DNA from: Rhizophagus sp. LPA8_4_AMF
Lineage: Eukaryota; Glomeromycota; Glomeromycetes; Glomerales; Glomeraceae
DNA length: 21,922 bases
Direction of reading: 5' to 3'
Assembly (NCBI GenBank): GCA_021464525.1
Contig: JADRCO010001158.1
Coordinates: forward strand, 1-21,922
The notes beneath the pieces were generated by a model that did not search any database, was not told the origin of the DNA, and was given only the letters and a program-made list of their open reading frames with translations. Positions 1 to 10,500 of the stretch are shown piece after piece; positions within the stretch are counted from its first letter, which is position 1, and every line of letters starts with the position of its first letter. The position numbers and the translations under genes are program-made.

Positions 1-1849
1 GGCAAGTTCACGGCACAAAATTGCTGAGTGTTTCGCATATTTTGAATTTTGCTGTAAAGTATAGAATAAAATATTACGCATATCAACTTTCTCACGATCA
101 TATTCCAGAAGTCCGTTCCGAGCCCAAATTATATATGCGGGATACCACATGAAGAGGTTAGAGATATTATTGGCACAAGAAAATATAATCATGTGGTTAA
201 AGAATCATTTGTTTATTGGCATTATTTCGATTTTTGGAAAAATGAATATGTAATTATCTTAATTCCAGTCAAAATCACTGACTTGAAGTTTTAATTCTGG
301 GCCAAAATCAAAATCAATCGAAATTTTTAAGTAATTTTCACTTCGAGTCCCTGCTTGTGTCACCTTGCGTAGAATCTTCGGACTAATTCGTTACACTTCG
401 GACTAATAAATAAGCCATATATTTAATTTTTTTTTTAATTATGAAAAGTTGTAAGATTCAAAGTTACAGTATGTATGTCATCTCGCGAAATTTTGCTAAA
501 ATTGAAATCCTGTTGAAACATGTCATATTCGCTTACTTCTCTATCATTACTTTGTCCGGAAAATTATTAATGAAGTTTCTGATTGGATAATTTAACAAAC
601 CAGCCAATAGTAATTTGAAAATTTGACCAATCATTATTTTACATTCAAGAAGACACAAGTATATTTTTCTTATCAAGGTGATCGAAGTTGTTTTAGAACC
701 CTAAATCAGATATTGCGTAAAGAGAGCGAGATACATTCAAACAGAATTTTGATCAAATTAAGGCTGAAAATGATTTTACCTTGGGAGAAAATATATCTTC
801 ATGTAATTATGGAGATATCAAGAGGAGTATAGTGGATGAAATTAATTTGTGGGTTAAAGTACGATAATGATGCTCGATTTATAATATACCAAATTGACAA
901 AAATGGCTGAGTCGCGAGCAATTAAGCACACAATGCACATACTCTTAATGCTTGAAATGAAACACAACTTCATAACTATGGAATAATCGTAGTTCTTCAG
1001 ACTACTATAGACGCAAGTCACAACAGATGACTCCTAGGAGAACCGTTATTTTGAAAAAAAAAACAGAAATAACCGTAGTTTTTACAGTAGCCTATGTTAT
1101 AGGGTCAAGCAATCTTTTCACTAGAAATAAAAATACTGTTAGTACAAGTAATCGATATGATTCTGCTGGAAAAAAGAAAATTAAATAGCACTTACAAATA
1201 TCAAAAGAAAACTTGCAGTTTCATCTAGGTACTTACAATAAAATTCTTGAAAACTTAGTGAGCCACAAACCTCAAACGTTCAATAGTCATACTGTTATAT
1301 TGTCTTCTGTAAGAAATCTGGTTACAAACCAACCTTCTGAGGAAGAGCAACCATAGTTTGCCAATCTATGCTAGATCATATCTTGCCGGCAGAACACGAT
1401 CTGGTTTATAAATTAAACTGATGAACGCGTTTCGTAGCACAAATCAAGTCATGTGATATAATAATATCTTTATCACTTTCGCAAAAAAACGCAAATAAAG
1501 CAAATTGTAAATTATGTCTAGCCTACAATTTGATTTTTCGTTAAAGCAAAACCAACTTCGATGGCGTTTTCTAATGGGTTAATTACAAGTCAAGGAAGAT
1601 ACAGTAGATCGATTCTTTGGTTTGGGAACGCACACTAGCGTTTCCTTAGGAAATAGTAAGTTGAAAAAGGTTTAAATGAGTTTCACTTAAAAATAAAATA
1701 CTGTGTTTAGTTATTTTGATGTACAATAAATACAATGATATTTTTTATGATTTTAATAAAACTTGATTAAATAACTTATTTTATTTTGCAATTTCAGAAA
1801 GATTAAATCATGGTAACTTATCATTTAATGATTGTAGGAAGATAAACCA
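1..1849. other. Intergenic, no gene seen
   Basis: A+T-rich DNA without a supportable gene. Open frames are short, begin at non-ATG codons or have no recognisable protein. The only structure I noticed is a 12-bp direct repeat, CTTCGGACTAAT, at 376-387 and again at 396-407 (20 bp start to start), and a short inverted repeat CAAATTGTA/TACAATTTG near 1500-1532. Base composition is slightly less A+T-extreme than the region after 2340, so decayed unique or mobile sequence is possible, but nothing is identifiable. Confidence 0.6.
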
Positions 1850-2335
1850 AAGCTCATTAGAATCATCAGTAAATTCATATCTCTAGGATTGATAGATAAG
1901 AAGTTATTCTCAAAAAACCTCAAAACAATAAAATGCTAATAACTTTTCATCTATTATGAAATACCACCATTTGATGCATTTCATTATGCCAAATTGAATG
2001 AACTTTGGTTTATTCTTCTATGACCAATATACAATATAATGTCATAATATTTCTATGTCAAATTTAATTTCAAATTAACATAAAAAAAATCACAATATTA
2101 CATTGTGCGTTAGTTGTAAAAGAATAACTAAAGCCCATTTGGTTCAGCATAATAAGACATATTGAATGGTAGTATTTTATATCTCTAGTTTCAATAGATG
2201 AAAAATTATTACATAGCATTTTATTATTTTAAGATTTTTTTAAAAATAACTTCTTATCTATTGATCCTAAAAATATAATTTTGTTATCATTTGATGTATT
2301 TCATCATTTTAATTCTAACAAACTTTTGATAAGTG
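1850..2335. repeat. Diverged foldback (MITE-like) element
   Basis: The left half (about 1850-2050) reads as an imperfect inverted copy of the right half (about 2098-2335). Matching landmarks are ATAGATAAGAAGTTATT at 1893-1909 against AATAACTTCTTATCTAT at 2246-2262, AATAAAATGCTA in the left half against TAGCATTTTATTATT in the right half, and CTTTGGTTTATTCTT in the left half against an inverted, changed form in the right half near 2125-2145. The centre is near 2075. Each half also carries a similar ATATCTCTAG...ATAGAT segment in direct orientation, so there is internal repetition. The ends and any target duplication could not be fixed. It has no coding capacity and looks like an old non-autonomous DNA transposon of unknown superfamily. 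Confidence 0.65.
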
Positions 2336-2840
2336 GATGTATTTTAATAAAATAATAGGTAAATATTGAAAATAATATCAGAATAAAAAGAATTTTATTA
2401 ATATTATATATTATTCAGAGAAAAGTAATTAGCAAATAAAAAGAAATTAACAAAATAATTAAAGAAATAATAAAAAATAAAGCTAAATAAAAAACTATCA
2501 ATTAATTACCAATTTACATAATTATTAAAATTTGATTATAAATTAAAGTAATTTTTACTGAAAATTCTTTAAGATTAAATCTTTTTTATTTAAATATTTA
2601 AATATATTTTATAAATTCAATTACAGATTGAACTCTCTCTGGTTGCGTTCATGACCATTTTTTTACTAATATTTTTTTGCATAAAAATTTATTTTTTCGC
2701 TTTATTTCTTTAAATATACACTTTAAGCCTTTATAATACACTTTATTTTCCTCTATTTTAGTTTTCTTTTATTTTTCTACTAATATAATTTAGTAGCAAA
2801 CTTTAACTTTTGGTTTTTTCCTTCGTTTATTTTACTGAAG
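2336..2840. other. A+T-rich intergenic stretch
   Basis: Almost pure A+T with homopolymer runs and no open frame of note. The segment near 2571-2620 (ATTAAATCTTTTTTATTTAAATATTTAA-like) resembles 5079-5130 on the other side of the inverted duplication, but low complexity makes this weak evidence for flanking repeats. Confidence 0.5.
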
Positions 2841-3475
2841 AACAAACAACATGTATTATCAAGACTTAACCAAAATAACTATGGTCTACGGACGTCTACC
2901 TTTATTAGCAATAATAACAACGGTTTACTTTTTAATACTATGGAGAGACTCAACGAAGCCTTGGATAATGAAGACTTTTTATATGTCCTTAGTAACACTT
3001 CAGATTATACCAACAGACAGACGCGATATGAGTACTTAATTGAACTCTTAGGTTTCTTGGCGGCCTGCTCATCACATCATAAAACTGGAATATCAACAAA
3101 AATTAGACGATATTTTAACTATCTCTACCTGGTTGTTATTTCAAAAATCCCTTCTTCCTTTTTCTTCTCACCGAAAATAGATACCCCCTATTTTTTACTG
3201 GCAAACAACCCAAACAAAGACGATACCAAAACGGAAAGGTAGTACTTTCAAATCAGATAGAACCTTTGAACTTTTCCTGGATGCACTCCTCTACAAGATC
3301 AAAACAAGTTTGGACACGTCTGATCATATGCCTCCTTTAGACCTATTTTTAGAATATGACACAACATACAATTTTTATTGGCTAAATCCTTCACTAAGCA
3401 TAAGGAACATCTTATTGGACACCTTTAATATGCAACATTGGACTTCAATTTAGCAGCTCATCTTTGGGTTCTTCT
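2841..3475 (+). pseudogene. Decayed coding-like stretch, unknown protein
   Basis: Two neighbouring plus-strand frames have protein-like composition, unlike the surrounding A+T-rich DNA. The first, around 2850-3140, is Asn-rich and then reads MERLNEALDNEDFLYVL and YEYLIELLGFLAACSSHH. The second, around 3225-3450, includes FELFLDALLYKIKTSLD, PPLDLFLEYDTTYNFYW and NILLDTFNMQHW. It continues toward the left arm of the inverted duplication that follows. I recognise no family. It could be the relic of a host gene or of a mobile-element protein, and it is not intact. Local G+C is higher than on either side, which fits a former coding region. Confidence 0.45.
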
Positions 3476-5065
3476 ACATAGCTAGAGGAATTAGAGATCA
3501 TAGGGATAAACTCTTTTATCTGGATATGGTGTACTTCAAGTTTCTTTTGGGTTTTACCAAATTTTATATAAATTTTTCTTTTATTTTTCTATTCTTTTAT
3601 TTTTCTATTTTTGTTTTTATTTTGCAAATTTATTTCATAGAATTTTCTTGGGTAGATTCTTTATATTCCATTTTTAGATTACATTGGAAGGTATAGAACT
3701 TTCAATATTTTCTTTTGGTTGAAGTCTGATTCACAATAACCTACTTGATCAATATATACAGCCATAATGGATTTACCGTATACGTCAGTGAAAGAATTGA
3801 CCACTTTACCACTTGACTGGCTGAAGGATTTCTTACTTCTAGGTTCATTAACTGAAAACATATTAGAGGGAATTCCTACTTTGGTGGTCTTGTGCAGACG
3901 ATAAAGTGTTTATGTGAATTAGCGGTATACATTTTATTTTTGGAAGATCAGTGGGAGTTTATAAAATATCGCATTGTAACAGATTCTTGGATACCAAGTT
4001 CCTTTGACTATAGAGCAGTCTGTTAAGATGAGGTGTTATAGACACATTTCTACCTATATAGGAGCAAGTTCCACCGATAGTGTACACAGGGGATTCAATA
4101 GAATGACAGGTGATATTGAATTTATTAATATTAAATAGCTTTAAACTACATGTATTTTAAACATTAACTCTAATAAAATTTAACATGCGCTGCAGAAAAA
4201 AAAAAATATAAATTCAATTACAAAGTATATAAAATCTTTTTTCTCTTAATTTTTTACATAAATAAATCTATAAGTTTTTATTTAATTAATTAAAAATTTT
4301 ATAAATATACTTTAAAATTTATTTTTTCGCAGCACATTATGTTAAATTTTATTAGAGTTAATGTTTAAAATACATGTAGTTTAAAGCTATCCAATATTAA
4401 TAAATTCAACACCACCTATCATTCTATTGAACTCCCTGTATGCATTGTTAATAGAACTTGCTCCTATATAGGTAGAAGTGTGTCAATAACACCTCATCTT
4501 AGCAGACTGCCCTATAGTCAAAGGAACGTAGCATCCAATGACCTGCTACGATGTGATTTTTTGTTTTTAAATCCCCACTGACCCTCCAAAAAGAAAAAGT
4601 ATACCGTTAGTTTACATAACCACTTTGTCACTTGTGCAAGACTGCCAAAGTAGGAATTTTTCCTGACATGGCTAATGATAGTAGGAGCAAAGAATTCTTT
4701 AGCCTATTGAGTGGTAAAGTAGTTAATTCTTTCACTATCATATATGGAAAATCCAATAAATTCGGGTATAATGATCTGATAAGTTATTGCAGATCGGACT
4801 TCAACCAAAAGAAAATATCGTAAGCTCTACATCTCCCTATGTAATCTAATAACCAAATATAAAGAATCTTTCGAAGAAATTTCTATGCTAAAAATATGTA
4901 AAAGAAAAATAAAGAAAGAAAAGAAAAAGAAGAAAATAAAGGAAAAAAGAAAAATAAAAGAAAAATCTATATAAAATTTTAGGAGAACAAAAAAGAACTT
5001 GAGGTGTACCACATCCAGATAAAAGGGTTTATCCCTATCCCTAATTCCTCTAGCCGTGTAGATAA
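3475..5065. repeat. Large head-to-head inverted duplication
   Basis: Bases about 3475-4205 reappear in reverse complement at about 4319-5065, separated by about 115 bp of A+T-rich spacer. Landmarks shared in inverted order are CTCTAATTCCTCTAGC, TCCAGATAAAAG, GACTTCAACCAAAAGAAAAT, GGTAAAGT.GT.AATTCTTTCACT, CCTTTGACTATAG, AAGATGAGGTGTTAT, ACCTATATAGGAGCAAGTT, TCAATAGAATGA and AACTCTAATAAAATTTAAC. By eye the arms are roughly 80-85% identical. Both arms can be read as a similar short peptide (minus strand 3861-3710; plus strand 4640-4820) sharing SGKVVNSF and SDFNQKKI, so the duplicated unit probably once carried coding sequence. No terminal duplication or superfamily signal was found. It may be a mobile element with very long inverted termini or a palindromic segmental duplication. 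Confidence 0.75.
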
Positions 5066-5355
5066 AAATACTTTAAAATTAAATATTTTTTATTTAAATA
5101 TTTAATATAATTCTTACAAATTTAAATTTTATAAATTTATCTAAAAATATGAGTTGTAAAGTATATCTATTATATTACTTGAAATTTTTGTTTCTAAATC
5201 TATATAAAATAGATTTTTATTATACAAGTATTAGTTATTAATATTTTTAAATATTATTAGTATTTAGTTAATTTTAATAATATTTCTTTATAAATTTACT
5301 CTAATTTTTTTTTATTTTATAAAATACTTTTAGATATTTGCAATATTACTATATA

Positions 5356-5528
5356 CAGTCAAACCTTCATATAATCTAAAAACACCTCTTTGTAAGCATC
5401 TTATTTTTGCTAATTTACATATTATTTTATTAGTAAATTTGACCTTTATATAGTCACAACTCACAACTCTATACAATCACTAATTTTGGTAGAACCGATT
5501 AGGTGATTATATAAAGGTCTGCTGACTG
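5356..5528. mobile_element. pogo/Tc1-mariner-type MITE with TA target duplication
   Basis: A 173-bp non-autonomous element. The left end starts CAGTCAAACCTTCATATAATC and the right end is its imperfect inverse, GATTATATAAAGGTCTGCTGACTG. TA dinucleotides flank it at 5354-5355 and 5529-5530. Ends beginning CAGT and a TA target duplication are typical of the pogo/Fot branch of Tc1-mariner transposons. It has no coding capacity, so it would need transposase from elsewhere. The two termini still match well, which suggests a moderately recent insertion. Confidence 0.8.
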
Positions 5529-5840
5529 TATTCTTTAAAAAAAATTAACTAAAAAAAAAAATATAGAAAATTTTTAATAATATTAAAAATAGTAAAAACT
5601 ATACAATTTAAAAATAATTTAACAAATTAATTTCAGAAAAATATTTCTATAAAAATATTTAAAATATATACTTAATTTTCTTACTTATATTTAAAAATAC
5701 TAAATATACTGAAATCAAATTCATGTAAAATTTATTTAGATTATAATTAATATATATATCTAAATTAAAATTCTGGATATCTTTAAACAAGTTATAAGAT
5801 ATATTTTTAAAAATTAGAGATATACAATTTTCTTAACATC

Positions 5841-5937
5841 CAGTAGTCTAATTTTAATGAATTTTTTTTTTATTTTATGACTCTCATTGAGCTTTAAATT
5901 TCACAATTAAAAAAAATTCATTAAAATTAGACTACTG
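5841..5937. mobile_element. Short hairpin MITE, CAGTAG ends
   Basis: A 97-bp foldback whose first 28 bases (CAGTAGTCTAATTTTAATGA... from 5841) are exactly repeated in reverse complement at 5910-5937. The centre contains CTCTCATTGAGC. No clear target duplication is visible at the ends (ATC before, AAT after), so the superfamily is unresolved. Perfect arms suggest either a recent insertion or a structure kept by palindrome correction. Confidence 0.7.
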
Positions 5938-6053
5938 AATGGCAGAATATTTGCCAGAATTCTTATAAATTATATTTGATTTATATTTAAATTTTACTTA
6001 TTTCAGTATATTTTAATGTATTAAATTAAAATATTTCAAATATATTATTATAT

Positions 6054-6234
6054 ATTTATCGCAGTTTTCAGAATTCTGCTATTCCACGCAATTCCTTAAT
6101 AAAAAATTATCAGATTACTGGACGATTACCAGACAAATTATTCAGGTTTTGTCCAGTAAGCATCTGGTAATCTGATAATTTTTTTTTATTAAGAAATTGC
6201 ATAGGGTAGCAGAATTCTGAAAACTGCAATAAAT
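6054..6234. mobile_element. Hairpin MITE of about 180 bp
   Basis: A near-complete palindrome. The left arm from 6054 includes GCAGTTTTCAGAATTCTGCT, GCAATT.CTTAATAAAAAA and TTATCAGATTAC. The right arm ending at 6234 repeats them in inverse order (GTAATCTGATAA, TTATTAAGAAATTGC, AGCAGAATTCTGAAAACTGC). The inner parts, GGACGATTACCAGACAAA and GTCCAGTAAGCATCTGG, are also mutually inverse with changes. No coding sequence and no certain target duplication are present. The inverted arms extend through flanking A+T bases, so the exact borders are uncertain by several bases. Confidence 0.75.
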
Positions 6235-7501
6235 TATAATTAAATTATATTTAATTTTTACTATTTTAATATAATTTTAATATTTTAAGTATAAAATAAA
6301 ATTTAAATATATTTTATATATTTTAATTTTATAAAATATAATTATTAATTTTTATTAATAAATAATTTATCTTAAAAATAATTTAAAAATAAATTTTATT
6401 AATAATTTTTTTTAAAAAAACCATTTTACTTTAAAAATAATTTAAAAATAAAAAAAAAATCAGCTTAAAATTTAGCAATTTGTTTAGAATGGAACTTTGG
6501 ATATTTTTAATATAATTATATTTTAAATTTATTTACAAAATCTCTGTTAATTTAAATAAATCACTTTAATTTATATAGATTATAGTTTTTTTTTTATAGT
6601 TAAGTTTTATAAAAAAATTTCTTAAAATTAAATAATTTTAAAATTACGATATAAAGTATAAATCAAAAAAAAAATAATATAATATTATTAATCTATTATA
6701 ATATATTTTAAAGAATTAATTATTAGTCTAATTGGTAAAATATTTCTTGTTTTATATTTAAAAAGTTATTATTTAATATGTTAAAGATTTTTTAATTTTT
6801 TATTGCTTGATATATTAAAATTAAAAATAAGATTATAATAAATAAATATATAAATATTTATTCTAAAATTTTTTTATAAATGTAAACCTTTTCAAATTAT
6901 ATTAAAACAAATAAATTTTATATTTTTAAATTAATACAGAGTTTTCTAAACTATTTTATTTAAAAATTTGATTTTTAAAATATTTTAAAAAGTTAAAAAA
7001 AAAAAGATTATTGCAAAAAAAAGTTTTTTTTTATGGTTATACATTATTTTATATTAATTAAAAAAAAAGGATATTTTTGGTTGACTAATATTTGTTATAA
7101 TTTCAAATAAAAAAAATTTTTAGTAATTAAATTGTATTTACTAATATTACATAAGCTATAATATATATAATTCTATTGCAAAAGCAATAGGTAAAAGTAA
7201 GTAAATTATTTTATTAAATATTTATTTTATATTTAATAAGTGTAAATAAACTTTATTTCTTTTTTAATGTGTAGTTTTTTTTAATTTACATTTACATTCT
7301 AAAAGTAAGTTTTATAAATTATTATATACTACTACTATTATACTTTTTTCTTTTGATTTAAGACTCCTTTAGCATATAATCAAGTTTGTAATTTTTTATA
7401 ACAAAAATAAAAATAAAAAAAAAAAAAAAAATATAAAATAACAATTCTATTGTTAAATTTGTGATTTGTGTATAACATGTAAATCTACTCATTAATATAA
7501 A
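6235..7501. other. Extremely A+T-rich intergenic stretch and 3' flank of UGGT
   Basis: Long runs of A, T and AT with almost no G or C and no coding frame. A poly(A)-like tract lies at about 7400-7440. The last few hundred bases must include the 3' untranslated region of the minus-strand glucosyltransferase gene, but I see no clear AATAAA signal on that strand. Confidence 0.6.
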
Positions 7502-10500
7502 TCATAATTCTTCGTGTTTTTCAGTTTTTACAGGAATGTTACTTTCACTGTTCACTTCAATTGTACTCTTACTCTGAATATTATTTGATTCCGTAATTAA
7601 AGATTTTTGGGATTGGGAAATTCTTGCAGCAAAAGCGGCAATTTCTTTATCATAAGATTCCCATTCTGGAACTTGACGTCTTGCACGATCAAGTTTTGGT
7701 TCTTTTGTCAATGGATTATTACACTAATAAAAAATATAAATTATTTTGTTTATTAATATTTTTTTTTTTTTTGGTCTTTTTTTATTTAAAAAAAAGGTCA
7801 ATTTATCTTTTAAACTTACCAAATCTATGGTTCTTGCTCCTGCAAGTGATTCATCACTACACCAAGTTTCACACCAAAGCCATTCAAGTGGTAAAGAAAA
7901 TATTGGCACAATATGTTGCATATTATTAGGTAAATCCTGATCTAAATTGGCCAATGAATTTGGGTCTACACTAAGTGATTGATACTGTCCACGTATCTGA
8001 TCTCCTGCTGCCATATGACGGAATCGTTGTAAATCTACAACATACAATGCACTATTTCATAGAAAAATTCTATTAATAACGATTTTATTACCGAAATACA
8101 TAATACTTTATCATACCTAATGTGATATGGTTTTCCTTTTAAATGATCCTTCCAATATCCATGCCTCCAAAATCGAAATCCATCCATTTCTGGCCTATTG
8201 TCACAAAATGGTGTATATCCATATGGGGCTCCTTGAAGATCCATATCGACTAATTCTTTTAAATCTGCTCGTACAATTTGGTCCGCATCAACAAATATAA
8301 CTTTATCCAAATCAAGTGGAAAAAGTACATCAAGAAATAAGATCTTGTAACTAAAATATAAATTACAAATGTTAGTAATTAATGATTCTTTCAAAATAGA
8401 AAAAATTCTTTAATAATCACCCCCAGATAGTTCTTTGCTTTTCTTTTTGTGCTCTTAACCAATGCGGCCACTTATATGTAACAAGTTCATATTCAAAATT
8501 ATATTCTTTAGCCATATGTGGGATAAAATCCTGTATATAAATATGTTAAAGAGTTTTCATTATAAAATAGATAGGTACAACTAATTTCAAATTTACCTTG
8601 AAAGATGGTGATAAAAAGTTTTCGATAAACCAAAATTTAACCCGACTTTTTGTATGCTTCAATACACTTAGAATCATTATAGACAAAAATCTTTCATACA
8701 GATGGCCAGATGCTACAGAAAATATATTAATTTCTGCTTTATTCTGTTTAGAAACATTCTTTGAAATCCTTTATTTAGGTGAAAAGAAGAACCAATTAAA
8801 ATCTCCATTAGAATTTCCATTAAGTAAGACGGAAAATATATACTTACTTATCCATAAAATAGTTCCAAATTCCATCTTTTTCTTCAAGTTTTAATACATC
8901 TTCATTTTCTTTACCAGGTTTCCTAGTAAACCTTGGATAAATAATTAATCCTTCGAAGTTATTTAATACTATTTCATTCCCGACTTCTTCAACATTACGA
9001 CTATACCATCCTTCACTTCCAACACTTTGTATATCAAATATTTCCGATGACTTTCCTTCTCTTAAACTAAATGTCCATATACCAGGATTTGCTTTTAATT
9101 GCAAATATCCAAGATTTGCCATTATAATAGTATCTACCATTACAGGATTATTTTTTGTACCAAGTACAATCTGTAGTCCGCTTGGAGGTGCTTGTAGTGT
9201 CATATCACGTGCATGACCCTCAATAAGAATATTATTTAATTCAAATACTGATTCCACTCCTTTTATCCTCAAACGAGAATCTAAATTTGCTAACCGAATA
9301 TTATCCAAATCGTGAATAGAAACTTTAGGTGTTACTAGCCATGCTTGAATTACATCCATTCCAAGTGTTAGTAAAGGATCTTCAGGTAAATTCGAAAAAT
9401 GCGCGGATGGGGCGATTAGGTTTCTATTAAAAAAAAAAAGATATTAAATAAAAAATGACATGGTGAAACATTTTACTTAAGTATAAATTTACCCAGTTGT
9501 AGTATTAAATTTCAATTTCGGTTCTAATACATAACGATAAAATCTCTTTATCGGAATTTCAGCTAAATTCATCTTTGGATTAAAATATAACTCAATAGCA
9601 ACTCCATCAATTTGCGATAGTATCTAAGAATTGAGCGTGATAAATAAAATTTTTTTACATAATAAAATGAAAGCATTTCCATGTTACTTACCTCTAACAT
9701 CGTGGACCATTTTTGTGCCGTTTCACTTAAAGGATCAATTAAAACACTAATCTTGTATAATGCTGCCTCTATATCACCAACAACAATTTTGCTATAATAT
9801 AACAAAACAATAATCAATCACATATATTATCAAACTTATATATTTTTATTTATCTTATTTCTTACCTATTTTCTGATTTCAACTTCTTGAATGAAAGATC
9901 TCGCTTTAATTCTTGTCCACCAAAAAGACCAACAGGAACATCTGATGTCATAGAAGCAGTTATTATAGAAGTTGCTTTAGTCACAAAATCTGGATAATTG
10001 GACCTAAAAGTAAAATAAATTAATAACAAATTTTATTAAATTAATCATAGATTAATAAATAAATTTACCTGTCCAAATGCATTGTTAAATTAACTGCTTT
10101 TGCAGCATTTATTACAGGTTCGATACGCTCTGAGAATTCTATATCAATTAATAAGTTGAAATCGTCTACGACGAATAAATCTTCTTTAATGAAAGGTCCC
10201 ACAACCTATTAATTATTTAATAAGAGGATGTTCAAAAAAAAAAAAAATAATAATGGTTCGCAATAAGTATAGGAAAAGCACATACACGACCGTTAACTAT
10301 GATAGCAGTATCATTTTCATTCAATTTCAACGTTTTCCGTGTAAATGAATTCCATTCTTTCCAATAAGTTTGTGACTTGATTTTATCAACAAATTGCCAT
10401 CCAAAGGATCTGGCAGAGTTTGTGCTTTCAGAATCTAAAATTGGTATCTCTTGTGATTCTGTTTGTTCAACAAATGGCATTTTAATTTTATTTTCTATAT

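Noticed and set aside
623-832. 69-codon plus-strand frame
   Set aside because: Starts at TTG, has no recognisable protein and no neighbouring exons; chance frame.
4632-4823. 63-codon plus-strand frame as a gene
   Set aside because: Begins at TTG and is one arm of the inverted duplication; treated as a relic inside that repeat, not a gene.
6722-6745. tRNA-like box A (TAGTCTAATTGGTAAAA)
   Set aside because: No box B (GGTTCRANNCC) downstream and no cloverleaf; chance match.
7400-7440. Poly(A) tract as the tail of a processed retrocopy
   Set aside because: No cDNA-like sequence precedes it on either strand; the whole region is A+T-rich with many such runs.
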